Assembly (NCBI GenBank): GCA_900768245.1
Contig: CAAGCE010000022.1
Span: forward strand, 1 to 23,551
Direction: 5' to 3'
DNA length: 23,551 bases
Source: Oscillospiraceae bacterium
GTDB lineage: Bacteria; Bacillota; Clostridia; Oscillospirales; Ruminococcaceae
Below, piece after piece: positions 1-6,962 of the stretch. How positions within the stretch are numbered: the first letter of the stretch is position 1; each line of letters opens with the position of its first letter. Made by a program: the position numbers and the translations under genes. Under the pieces are notes generated by a model, which was not told where the DNA came from, did no database searches, and was given only the letters and a program-made list of their open reading frames with translations.

Positions 1-243
1 AGGCGATTTAAGGTGGCTCCTCGCCCCCTTAAAAATCCCCTCGCCAGCTGGGCTCAGCTGGACCAGCTTATGGGGTTCGCTTGGTACTTACGACCGCGGC
101 GGAAACGTTTCTTACAGCTTACAGCAAATTTCAAACCGCCGCCCCCCAAAAAAATAAAAACTAAAAGTCCACACATTCTAACCGTTTTGAAGCAAAAGTA
201 AAACTCACGATAATTCTTAATTTTTAATTCTTAATTCTTAATT
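1..243. other. Non-coding left end of window
   Basis: I see no credible gene here. The stretch holds one copy of dispersed repeat A (73-146), an A-rich tail after it, and a run of short ATTCTTA-type repeats (about 209-243) leading into the aminopeptidase terminator. A 62-codon open frame at 13-201 crosses the repeat, has no ribosome site and resembles no family, so I do not call it. Confidence 0.7.
73..146 (+). repeat. Dispersed repeat A, copy 1
   Basis: About 70 bases match, in inverted orientation, the segment at 12415-12486, with only scattered differences. Shared landmarks are GGTTCGCTTGGTACTTACGA, then GCGGCGGAAACGTTTC, then CTTACAGCT and CCGCCGCCC. Internally GCGGCGG (96-102) can pair with CCGCCGC (136-142), and GAAACGTTTC is self-complementary. 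The copy ends in an A-rich tract. There is no coding potential. It is probably a non-autonomous intergenic repeat; its function is unknown. Confidence 0.75.
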
Positions 244-246
244 AAA
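209..246. repeat. Short AT-rich tandem repeat, ATTCTTA unit
   Basis: The bases read as four imperfect, closely spaced copies of an ATTCTTA-like unit (one is ATTTTTA) ending in TTAATTAAAAAG. The tract lies directly beyond the T-tract of the aminopeptidase terminator. It may be slippage-generated DNA. No function is evident. Confidence 0.55.
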
Positions 247-280
247 AAGAGGGTCTGCGCCTGATAAGCAACAGCCCCTC
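244..280 (-). terminator. Intrinsic terminator of the prfA-apeB operon
   Basis: On the minus strand GAGGGGCTG pairs with CAGACCCTC (one mismatch) around a 14-base loop and is followed by TTTTTAATT. It begins 10 bases after the aminopeptidase stop codon. The opposite side also has a T-rich flank (about 283-291), so it may work in both directions. Confidence 0.8.
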
Positions 281-289
281 ATTATTTTT

Positions 290-1693
290 TTATTCGCAGA
301 AGAACACATAGAATGACTTATATGTCATATACACATCGATTTTTGACACGAGTTCAAACGGTGCGTGCATTGACACAACAGGTACTCCTACGTCGATTAC
401 GTCCATATTCATATTTGCAAGATATGCGGCTACTGTTCCGCCGCCGCCTGCGTCTACCTTGCCAAGCTCGCCTGTCTGCCAGATAACGTTGTTTCCGTCA
501 AGGAGTGAACGCACTCTGCCTACAAATTCTGCGGAGGCATCAGATGTGCCTGACTTTCCTCTTGCGCCTGTATACTTTGTTACGCACACGCCGTAGTTCA
601 TAAATGCACAGTTTCTCTTGTCCATAACGTCAGGGAATGTCGGATCAAAGGCTGCGTTTACGTCCGCTGAAAGGCACTCTGTATTTGCTATCACCTTTCT
701 GCCGTTTGCGCCGAAGCAATCTGCAAGGTTATAGAAGAAGTGCTTGAGATACTCTGAGCAAAGTCCTGTATTGCCGTCGCTGCCGATCTCCTCTTTATCT
801 GTAAGGATAGTTACGGCTGTTTTCTTTACGCTTTTGCAGTCGAGGATAGATTTGAGCGCAGTATATGCGCATACTCTGTCGTCGTGACCGTATGAACCGA
901 TAAGGCTTCTGTCAAGTCCGACGTCCTTTGCCTTGAATGCAGGTACAGCTTCAAGCTCTGCTGAGAGGAAATCCTCTTCTATCATACCGTATTTCTCATT
1001 GAGAATAGACATAATATTGAGCTTTACCTTTTCGCTTACCTCATCATCCTTGAACGGCATTGAGCCGATGATAAGGTTAAGCTCCTCGCCTTTGATAAGC
1101 TCGCCGGGGGTACGCTTCATCTGGTCGTTTGCAAGGTGCGGGAGAAGGTCGCTTACGCAGAAAACAGGGTCGTTTTCATCTTCACCGATGCTTACTGTTA
1201 CCTTTGTGCCGTCCTTTTTGACTACAACGCCGTGAAGTGCGAGAGGGATAGTTGCCCACTGATACTTTTTGATGCCGCCGTAATAATGTGTCTTGAAGAG
1301 CGCAACCTCGTTATCCTCATAAAGCGGATTCTGTTTAAGGTCAAGACGTGGTGAGTCAATATGAGCGGCAGCAAGATGTACGCCGTTTTCGATAGGCTCT
1401 GTACCGATAACCGCAAGGATAATTGCCTTTCCTCTGTTGTTATAGTAGATCTTATCCCCTGCTTTAAGGCTCATACCCTCTTTGAACTGTGTAAAGCCGC
1501 ATTTTTCTGCAAGTGTAATTGCCTTTATTACAGCCTCACGCTCTGTTTTTGCATCGTTAAGGAATGTTTTGTAATCCTCGCAGAAGTCAAAACAGGTTTT
1601 TATTTCGTCTGCGGAAAGCTTAAGACCTGCGTGTTTTTTTGATACGCAAAGCTTTTCTTTAAGAAGCTGTGCCTGTGATTTTTCTTTTTCCAT
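290..1693 (-). CDS. apeB: M18 family aminopeptidase
   Basis: This is a 467-residue zinc aminopeptidase of family M18 (aspartyl aminopeptidase type), a cytoplasmic enzyme that removes N-terminal, often acidic, residues from peptides. The expected metal ligands are visible: H111 in AAAHIDSP, D271 in GSYGHDDR, E301/E302 in DKEEIGSDG, D344 in SADVNAAFDP and H443 in VSMHAPFE. A glycine-rich DAGGGGT segment (414-420) precedes the last ligand. The length is normal for the family. Ribosome site AAAGGA lies about 9 bases before the ATG. It is the last gene of the DUF951-prfA operon, 32 bases after the transglycosylase gene, and is followed by a terminator. The family assignment is firm. Substrate preference cannot be read from the sequence, and apeB is the family symbol rather than proven orthology. 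Confidence 0.93.
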   Translation of the reverse strand: MEKEKSQAQLLKEKLCVSKKHAGLKLSADEIKTCFDFCEDYKTFLNDAKTEREAVIKAITLAEKCGFTQFKEGMSLKAGDKIYYNNRGKAIILAVIGTEPIENGVHLAAAHIDSPRLDLKQNPLYEDNEVALFKTHYYGGIKKYQWATIPLALHGVVVKKDGTKVTVSIGEDENDPVFCVSDLLPHLANDQMKRTPGELIKGEELNLIIGSMPFKDDEVSEKVKLNIMSILNEKYGMIEEDFLSAELEAVPAFKAKDVGLDRSLIGSYGHDDRVCAYTALKSILDCKSVKKTAVTILTDKEEIGSDGNTGLCSEYLKHFFYNLADCFGANGRKVIANTECLSADVNAAFDPTFPDVMDKRNCAFMNYGVCVTKYTGARGKSGTSDASAEFVGRVRSLLDGNNVIWQTGELGKVDAGGGGTVAAYLANMNMDVIDVGVPVVSMHAPFELVSKIDVYMTYKSFYVFFCE

Positions 1694-1725
1694 TTTAAAC
1701 TGTCCTTTCCTAAAGAGGCTTAAAT

Positions 1726-2286
1726 TTACTCTTTATATAAATTAGTATAACCGTTATAGGCGGTCATAACCTTATTGACGTAATGTTCGGCAGCGGCGGA
1801 GGGGATTTTTTTCAGCGTTCTGCCGTCGTCGCTGTATTCCTTGTCCTCAAGCCATATATTGACCTTTCCCCTGCCCATAAAATATGCTGCAAGAGCAGTC
1901 TGCTCGTCACCGTATTCCTCGTATAGCAGGGTTATGAGATATGTTCCGTATTCGATATTGTACTTCGGTATGAACATATCATCATAGGTAACATCTCTGT
2001 CGTCGTCCATACGGTACCGCACCCAGTCAAATGCGTCCTCCATAAGCTGCATAAGACCTCTTGCGCCAACGTCCGAAACAGCGTTGCTGTCAAAGCCGCT
2101 TTCCGTTTTTATTATGGCATATATCAGATACTTATCTATATTGTTTTTGGAAGAATACTCCTCAACATATTCATCATATCTGATCGGGTAGACATATTTC
2201 TTACAGAGATTCTCGGCATTAAGTGCCAGCAGCACTGCGCCTGTCACTATAAGTATCAATACAAATCTACCAAGCTTCTTCAGCAT
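1726..2286 (-). CDS. Membrane-anchored lytic transglycosylase (SLT domain)
   Basis: This 186-residue protein has a positively charged start, one membrane segment at about residues 8-23, and an SLT/Slt70-type catalytic domain facing outward. Such enzymes cleave peptidoglycan between MurNAc and GlcNAc. The likely catalytic glutamate is E62 in IIKTESGFD. The family motifs GLMQ (77-80) and AAYFMGRGKV (133-142, usually AAYNAGPG) follow. I chose the ATG at 2286 because AAGGAG lies 7 bases before it. The open frame extends in-frame to 2346, but that extension is arginine-rich, lies inside coaE and has no ribosome site. The gene overlaps the end of coaE by 20 bases, so translational coupling is likely. 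A coaE-transglycosylase pairing is, as I recall, common in Clostridia. Confidence 0.88.
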   Translation of the reverse strand: MLKKLGRFVLILIVTGAVLLALNAENLCKKYVYPIRYDEYVEEYSSKNNIDKYLIYAIIKTESGFDSNAVSDVGARGLMQLMEDAFDWVRYRMDDDRDVTYDDMFIPKYNIEYGTYLITLLYEEYGDEQTALAAYFMGRGKVNIWLEDKEYSDDGRTLKKIPSAAAEHYVNKVMTAYNGYTNLYKE

Positions 2287-2905
2287 TATTATAATACTCC
2301 TTAACCTTTTCCGCAACCTCCTGAGCCTTTTCAACAAGGCTGTCAAGGGACTTATTGTTCTTTATTATAAAATCGGAATGGTTCACAAAAAATTTTTCTG
2401 TATGCTGAGAGGAAAATCTGTCCTTTATCTGTTCGGCGGTAAGTCCGTCACGCTCGGCAATTCTTGCGGAACGCACCTTTTCCGTTGCAACGACGCTTAT
2501 GATAAGGTCACAGAAATCGTCTGCCCTGCTTTCAAAAAGAGTGGGCGCATCAAGAAGAACGAACCTCTCCCCCTCCTGTGCAAACGCTTTTATTTTCTTC
2601 AGTATTTCAAAGGTTATGTATGGGTAACTGATGGCATTGAGCTGTTTAAGCTTTTCATCATCGTTAAAAACAATGTCCGCAAGCTTCTGACGGTTCAGCT
2701 CGCCGTCGCCTTTCAGGATACCTTTGCCGAAGCATTCGGTCACTTCTTTAAGGCAGGGAGTATCCTTGTTCATTATTTCTCTTGCAATAGCGTCGGCATT
2801 AATGATAACAAAGCCATTCTCGCTGAATACCTTGCTCACAGTTGTTTTGCCTGCGCCGCTCTGACCTGTCAGACCGATAACCGCAATGTCGGTCATCTTA
2901 CTCAT
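2267..2905 (-). CDS. coaE: Dephospho-CoA kinase
   Basis: This 212-residue P-loop kinase catalyses the last step of coenzyme A synthesis, phosphorylating the 3'-hydroxyl of dephospho-CoA with ATP in the cytoplasm. The P-loop GQSGAGKT is at residues 14-21. INADAIARE (about 35-43) matches the conserved dephospho-CoA-binding region, VLLDAPTLFES (about 116-126) the core strand, and AERDGLT (about 150-156) the lid region. The length is typical. Its ATG overlaps the stop of the upstream threonylcarbamoyl-AMP synthase gene as ATGA (2902-2905), with GAGGTG as ribosome site. A second Met at residue 4 is an alternative start. Confidence in function is high. Confidence 0.95.
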   Translation of the reverse strand: MSKMTDIAVIGLTGQSGAGKTTVSKVFSENGFVIINADAIAREIMNKDTPCLKEVTECFGKGILKGDGELNRQKLADIVFNDDEKLKQLNAISYPYITFEILKKIKAFAQEGERFVLLDAPTLFESRADDFCDLIISVVATEKVRSARIAERDGLTAEQIKDRFSSQHTEKFFVNHSDFIIKNNKSLDSLVEKAQEVAEKVKEYYNNAEEAW

Positions 2906-3915
2906 ACATTTATCACCTCGAATCCCGCCGATCTTAATAATCTGTTATAAACAGCAAGTCCGACTCCGTCCTGAGAAGGACATCTTGCATATATCTGCTT
3001 TGCACCTATTTCGTCCGCTCTGCGCAGAACGCTGAAAAGCTGTGCAGCCTGTTCCTTGGCATTGTCGCCGTAGGTCATATATTTATAAGGGTATGATGCA
3101 GCATCGCTGTCATAAAGCATAGCATAAACATCATCGCCGTTGTGTTCCGAAACATATTTTATGAAGTTTTCAAGCTCACCGACAATTATAGTAACATTTG
3201 CTTTCGGTGAATAGTGCTTATACTTCATTCCGGGAGAAAGCACCTTTTCATTTGCCGCAACTGCCTCTGTTATGCCCTTGTCGCAGAAAACGGGAGCACC
3301 GAACACGCTGAGATCCTCAACTGAGATATATCCGGGGCGGAGAAGTCTTATTCCGTCATTCTCAAAGGAAATAACTGTGCTTTCAACTCCCACGGCACAA
3401 GCACCGCCGTCGATTATAGCAGGTATTCTTCCGTTCATATCATTAAGAACGTGCTGAGCTGTGGTAGGGCTTGGACTTCCCGAAAGGTTGGCTGACGGAG
3501 CGGCAATAGGCTTTCCGCAGGCTTCAATAAGCTTTCTTGCGGTAATATGGTAAGGTATTCTTATCCCCACCGTGTCAAGTCCTGCACTTGTGACATACGG
3601 AATAATGTCACGCTTTGGCAGCACCATTGTAAGCGGTCCCGGACAGAAACGCTCGGCAAGCTTATATGCAAGCTCGGGAATATTGCATACATACCTGTCC
3701 ATCATATCAACGCTTGAAAGATGAACTATCAGCGGATTATCCTGGGGACGTCCCTTAGCTTCAAATATCTTCTTTACGGCAGCTTCATTGGTTGCGTCCG
3801 CACCAAGACCATACACAGTCTCGGTAGGCATACCAACGACCTCTCCGTCATTTATAAGCTTTGCGGCACGATCTATATCATTGTCAGATGTTGACAGAAT
3901 TTCAGTTTTATACAT
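2902..3915 (-). CDS. tsaC2: Threonylcarbamoyl-AMP synthase (Sua5/YwlC type)
   Basis: This is a 337-residue Sua5-type enzyme: a YrdC-like domain (about 1-205) followed by a C-terminal Sua5 domain (about 235-337). It makes threonylcarbamoyl-AMP from threonine, bicarbonate and ATP, the first step of t6A37 modification of ANN-decoding tRNAs. Visible motifs are PTETVYGLG (30-38), KGRPQDNPLIVH (54-65) and SANLSGSPSPT (141-151). The open frame reaches back to an ATG at 3960. I prefer the ATG at 3915 because homologues begin near here and because the 15 extra codons contain a full AAAGGAGGT ribosome site plus a hairpin. That arrangement is described separately. The 60-base gap to prfA is unusually wide for this operon. 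No prmC lies between prfA and this gene. Confidence 0.93.
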   Translation of the reverse strand: MYKTEILSTSDNDIDRAAKLINDGEVVGMPTETVYGLGADATNEAAVKKIFEAKGRPQDNPLIVHLSSVDMMDRYVCNIPELAYKLAERFCPGPLTMVLPKRDIIPYVTSAGLDTVGIRIPYHITARKLIEACGKPIAAPSANLSGSPSPTTAQHVLNDMNGRIPAIIDGGACAVGVESTVISFENDGIRLLRPGYISVEDLSVFGAPVFCDKGITEAVAANEKVLSPGMKYKHYSPKANVTIIVGELENFIKYVSEHNGDDVYAMLYDSDAASYPYKYMTYGDNAKEQAAQLFSVLRRADEIGAKQIYARCPSQDGVGLAVYNRLLRSAGFEVINV

Positions 3916-3954
3916 ACTATGACCATATTCCCTTTTCGGAATATGACCTCCTTT
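3913..3954 (-). promoter_or_regulatory. Shine-Dalgarno / hairpin / start-codon module of tsaC2
   Basis: On the minus strand AAAGGAGGT (3954-3946) is followed at once by a perfect 8-bp stem, CATATTCC with GGAATATG, around the loop GAAAAG (3945-3924). Eight bases later comes the ATG (3915-3913). Linear spacing from GGAGG to the ATG is 31 bases, too long for normal initiation. With the hairpin folded, the effective spacing is 9 bases. The structure is seen directly; the role is inferred from the reported case of phage T4 genes with intervening hairpins. Confidence 0.65.
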
Positions 3955-3975
3955 CGACATTCTGCGATATTGCCC

Positions 3976-5052
3976 TTAATCCTCGGACTGCGCTGAAAGC
4001 TTTGCAGCCTGGTCGGCAGTTGCAAGAGCATCAATAACCTCGTCAAGATTACCGTTCAAAATATATTCAAGACGATATATAGTTAGACCGATCCTATGGT
4101 CAGTAAGTCTGCTTTCAGGAAAATTATAGGTCCTGATACGTTCGGAGCGGTTTCCTGTTCCGACCTGTGAACGTCGTTCGGAAGCTATCTTATCGTTCTG
4201 CTCTTGGAGCATAGCCTCATAAAGACGTGAGCGAAGTATCTTCATTGCCTTATCCTTGTTCTTATGCTGGCTTCGTTCATCCTGACATTCAACGACAACG
4301 CCTGTGGGAAGATGTGTTATTCTTACAGCGGACTCGGTTTTATTGATATGCTGTCCGCCTGCGCCTGAGGCACGGAAAACGTCTATTTTAAGGTCTGTCG
4401 GAGCAATTTCAAGCTCCACTTCGTCTGCTTCAACAAGGACCGCTACTGTAACGGTAGATGTATGCACTCTGCCCTGGGACTCTGTTTCGGGGACACGCTG
4501 AACTCTGTGTACTCCGCTTTCGTATTTAAGGCGTGAATATGCGCCCTCGCCCTCAACGCTGAAGCTTATTTCCTTAAAGCCGCCCAGCTCTGTTTCATTT
4601 GCATTGAGCACTTCTATCTTCCAATGCTTCATTTCGGCATACATCGTATACATACGATAGAGTGAATTTGCGAACAAAGCAGCCTCTTCGCCGCCTGCAC
4701 CGCCTCTTATTTCAATAATAACGTTCTTATCGTCGTTAGGGTCTTTCGGGAGGAGCATTATTTTAAGCTCTTCCGAGATCTGCGGGAGCATTTCCTTTGC
4801 CTCGTCATAATCAGCCTGAGCAAGCTCTTTCATTTCACGGTCAAGCGAACTGTCGGAGAGCATTTCCTCAGCGTCTTTCAGCTGAGTATCATACTTTCGG
4901 TATTCCTTATATTTTTCAACGATAGGGGTCAGGTTTTTATATTCCTTCATATATGCAGCATACTGCTTTGTATCGTTGATAACATTAACGTCCATAAGCT
5001 TTTCGTTTATGTCGTTATATTTCTGTTCCATTAATTCAAGCTTTTCCAGCAT
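3976..5052 (-). CDS. prfA: Peptide chain release factor 1
   Basis: This 358-residue class I release factor recognises UAA and UAG in the ribosomal A site and triggers peptide release. The N-terminal helical domain (about 1-105) is followed by GGAGGEEA (117-124). The codon-reading PxT tripeptide is P188-E189-T190 in RVPETESQGR. The catalytic GGQ is at 232-234 in SGAGGQHINKTE. The PxT rather than SPF tripeptide identifies RF1 rather than RF2. AGGGG lies 7 bases before the ATG. It follows the DUF951 gene by 28 bases. The methyltransferase gene prmC, which modifies the GGQ glutamine and is often next to prfA in Firmicutes, is not in this window. Confidence 0.97.
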   Translation of the reverse strand: MLEKLELMEQKYNDINEKLMDVNVINDTKQYAAYMKEYKNLTPIVEKYKEYRKYDTQLKDAEEMLSDSSLDREMKELAQADYDEAKEMLPQISEELKIMLLPKDPNDDKNVIIEIRGGAGGEEAALFANSLYRMYTMYAEMKHWKIEVLNANETELGGFKEISFSVEGEGAYSRLKYESGVHRVQRVPETESQGRVHTSTVTVAVLVEADEVELEIAPTDLKIDVFRASGAGGQHINKTESAVRITHLPTGVVVECQDERSQHKNKDKAMKILRSRLYEAMLQEQNDKIASERRSQVGTGNRSERIRTYNFPESRLTDHRIGLTIYRLEYILNGNLDEVIDALATADQAAKLSAQSED

Positions 5053-5080
5053 TTAAATACCCCTATCTGTAATTATTGTA

Positions 5081-5275
5081 TCATTCCGTATTATTATCCG
5101 AATGTTCGATCGATTTTATATTTTTTTCTATCTTGCTGCGTGGGACCATAAATTCATGTCCGCAGCCGTCACATTTAAGCTTAAAATCCATACCTGCACG
5201 AAGGACTGTCATTTTATTGCTGCCGCAGGGATGCTTCTTTTTCATTATAAGTATATCCGAGGGATTTATATTCAT
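5081..5275 (-). CDS. DUF951 family small cysteine protein
   Basis: This 64-residue protein matches the DUF951 (YyzM-like) family by its pattern: a short beta segment, KKKHPCGSN (12-20), LRAGMDFKLKCDGCGHE (25-41) and MVPRSKIEK (43-51). C17 with C35 and C38 could form a small metal-binding knuckle, but this is an inference. The family has no established biochemical role that I know of. It is the first gene of the prfA operon, with a strong GGGGAGGT ribosome site and a promoter about 50 bases upstream. The length is normal for the family. Confidence 0.88.
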   Translation of the reverse strand: MNINPSDILIMKKKHPCGSNKMTVLRAGMDFKLKCDGCGHEFMVPRSKIEKNIKSIEHSDNNTE

Positions 5276-5322
5276 AAAACGCTGACCTCCCCAAAAACCT
5301 TAAATCTGCTGATACATTTTTT

Positions 5323-5352
5323 ATTATACCACTTTTCATATACAAAAGGCAA
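5323..5352 (-). promoter_or_regulatory. Sigma-A promoter of the DUF951-prfA operon
   Basis: A -10 TATAAT (5328-5323) and a -35 TTGCCT (5352-5347) are 18 bases apart on the minus strand. The leader to the first gene is short and shows no riboswitch-like structure. Confidence 0.75.
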
Positions 5353-5421
5353 TTATTTTCTGTAATTTTTCAAAAAAAGTTTATCAAAATAATATTAAAA
5401 CGGCAAAAGGAGCGTTATTTT

Positions 5422-5769
5422 ATGAAAATAAAAGGAAAATTTGATACTGTTGACTCTGCGGAAAGGGCTGCTGCGGCTATAAAGCATCAGATCTCAACTT
5501 TTTCCGACTTCTCTGTAACAAGTGAAAACCGACCTGCTCACCCTCACAAAGGCAGATTATTTTACAACAGCTATTTCAATTCTATAAATTCACCATATTA
5601 TGCCGTACCTGCGACTGTGACAAAGGGCTATGACATTGATGAAGATATTTATGAGACTGATCTGCGGGCAGACGCTTCTCTTGAGGTAGTATGCCGAAAT
5701 GAAGATGAAAAAAACGTATCACGCATTATGATAGGCTGCGGCGGACGAAATATCAAAAGCCAGTCATAA
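5422..5769 (+). CDS. Small conserved-looking protein of unknown function
   Basis: This 115-residue cytoplasmic-looking protein has no signal peptide or membrane segment and I do not recognise a named family. AAAAGGAG is placed 8-9 bases before the ATG, which supports it as a real gene. The pattern suggests two half-repeats: a strand, then a helix (TVDSAERAAAAIKHQ, 11-25), then a strand; and again ASLEVVCRNEDEKNVSRIMI (84-103). This is compatible with a small alpha/beta ferredoxin-like or stress-protein-like fold, but that is a guess from pattern alone. The middle (about 38-75) is rich in Tyr, Asn and Pro. It is transcribed away from the prfA operon. I see no clear terminator between it and the next element. 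Confidence 0.7.
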   Translation: MKIKGKFDTVDSAERAAAAIKHQISTFSDFSVTSENRPAHPHKGRLFYNSYFNSINSPYYAVPATVTKGYDIDEDIYETDLRADASLEVVCRNEDEKNVSRIMIGCGGRNIKSQS

Positions 5770-5811
5770 CGTTATACTTGCCCCGCATATGATTGAAAAG
5801 TAAAACCTGTT

Positions 5812-5974
5812 AGAACCTGTCTTCATAAGAAATGTGTGCGGATTTTCAAGCATAATTTTGTTGCAGACAAGGCAAAAATCCGCAGGCGGGCTGTCGCCCG
5901 GCAAGGATTTTTAACGCAGTCTGCGGCAAAATTTGCCAAAAAGACGTGCGCATATGATTGTGAAGACAGGTTCT
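5812..5974. repeat. 163-base palindromic (MITE-like) element
   Basis: The ends are a perfect 14-bp inverted repeat: AGAACCTGTCTTCA at 5812-5825 and its complement at 5961-5974. The arms continue to pair imperfectly inwards: ATTTTGTTGCAGAC against GTCTGCGGCAAAAT, then AAAAATCC against GGATTTTT. The centre is a tight hairpin, CGGGC-TGTC-GCCCG (about 5887-5900). The whole sequence can therefore fold as one long rod. It lies between two plus-strand genes and ends 14 bases before the ribosome site of the S1 gene. No transposase is present. It is either a miniature inverted-repeat element or a structured leader RNA; no target duplication is clear. Confidence 0.7.
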
Positions 5975-5988
5975 TAAATTCAAAATAT

Positions 5989-6003
5989 GGGAGGTACAAA
6001 ATG
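5989..6003 (+). promoter_or_regulatory. Ribosome site fixing the S1-protein start
   Basis: GGGAGGT sits about 5 bases before the ATG at 6001. The open frame runs in-phase back to 5836, but those 55 codons are translated palindromic element, so this site decides the start. Confidence 0.85.
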
Positions 6004-6924
6004 AATAATTACAGTCCTGAAGGAACATTGATAGGCACAGCAGACAACCAAAACAGCATTAAAACTATTTACGCATTGCAGGAGGCTATGGTTCAGGGAA
6101 AGATCCTCGAAGCCAGAACAACGGTCTGCGATAACGACCACAATCTTATTGTGGACCTGCCCTGCGCAAAAGGGATCATCCCACACATCGAGGGTGCTGT
6201 AGGCATTGAGGACGGTTCGACCAAGGACATTGCTCTCATCACAAAGGTGAACAAGCCTGTATGCTTCAAGGTAATGAAAATAAACCGTGAGGCTGACGGC
6301 GGCTACACCGCTGTTTTATCAAGACGTGCCGTGCAGGAGGAATGTATGGAAAACTTTATTTCTATGCTGCGTCCCGGCGACATAATCCCTGCAAAGGTAA
6401 CTCATCTTGAACAGTTCGGGGCATTTGTTGACATAGGCTGCGGAATACCGTCACTTGTGCCTATAGATGCAATTTCTATCTCACGCATTTCGCACCCCTC
6501 CGACCGTTTCACCCCTTATCAGGATATAAAGGTCATCATCAAGGACGTGAACAACGGCAGGATATGGCTTTCACACAAGGAGCTGCTTGGAACTTGGGAA
6601 GAGAACGCTTCACGCTTTTCTTATGGTGAAACTGTATCGGGAATAGTTCGTTCAGTTGAGGATTACGGTGTTTTTATTGAGCTTGCGCCAAATCTTGCGG
6701 GACTTGCTGAGCCGAGGGACAACGTTTCTGTCGGTCAGCACGCAAGCGTTTACATAAAGGCTCTTATACCCGAAAAAATGAAGGTCAAGCTTATTATCGT
6801 TGATGTTTTTGACGGTATGACCGCAGACAGGTCGCTGAAATACTTTTACAACGGCGACCATATTTCACGCTGGGTATACTCAACTCCCGAATCGGGACGC
6901 TTGATAGAATCGGTTTTTGATTAA
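6001..6924 (+). CDS. Protein with three S1 RNA-binding domains
   Basis: This 307-residue protein is built mostly of OB-fold S1 domains: one divergent at about residues 32-108, one good at about 126-194 (GDIIPAKVTHLEQFGAFVDI then VPIDAISISRIS) and one at about 209-267 (GETVSGIVRSVEDYGVFIEL). It ends in a distinct tail, HISRWVYSTPESGRLIESVF. It resembles the short ribosomal protein S1-like proteins of Clostridia, which are thought to bind mRNA on the ribosome, but it is shorter than the four- to six-domain S1 proteins. It is not the IspH-S1 fusion seen in some Clostridia. It is probably monocistronic, preceded by the palindromic element and followed by a terminator. Its exact role is not known to me. 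Confidence 0.82.
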   Translation: MNNYSPEGTLIGTADNQNSIKTIYALQEAMVQGKILEARTTVCDNDHNLIVDLPCAKGIIPHIEGAVGIEDGSTKDIALITKVNKPVCFKVMKINREADGGYTAVLSRRAVQEECMENFISMLRPGDIIPAKVTHLEQFGAFVDIGCGIPSLVPIDAISISRISHPSDRFTPYQDIKVIIKDVNNGRIWLSHKELLGTWEENASRFSYGETVSGIVRSVEDYGVFIELAPNLAGLAEPRDNVSVGQHASVYIKALIPEKMKVKLIIVDVFDGMTADRSLKYFYNGDHISRWVYSTPESGRLIESVFD

Positions 6925-6930
6925 TTAAGA

Positions 6931-6962
6931 GGGGCGTTCACTTTGATGCGAACGCCCTTTGG
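6931..6962. terminator. Shared terminator between the S1 gene and rarA
   Basis: GGGCGTTC (6932-6939) pairs perfectly with GAACGCCC (6950-6957) around a 10-base loop. It sits in the 38-base gap between the convergent stops. The plus side is followed by TTTGGTTATTT, and the minus side by TCTTAATTAAT. The U-tracts are weak on both sides, so efficiency is uncertain. Confidence 0.7.

Noticed and set aside
13..201. 62-codon open frame at the left end
   Set aside because: It crosses repeat A, has no ribosome site and shows low-complexity composition.
209..246. CRISPR-like short repeats
   Set aside because: The units are about 7 bases with no spacers; this is a simple AT-rich repeat.
2287..2346. 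Twenty-codon arginine-rich extension of the lytic transglycosylase
   Set aside because: It lies inside coaE and lacks a ribosome site, while the ATG at 2286 has AAGGAG at 7 bases and a normal membrane anchor follows.
5836..6000. N-terminal extension of the S1 protein by 55 codons
   Set aside because: The extension is translated palindromic element, and a strong ribosome site precedes the ATG at 6001.
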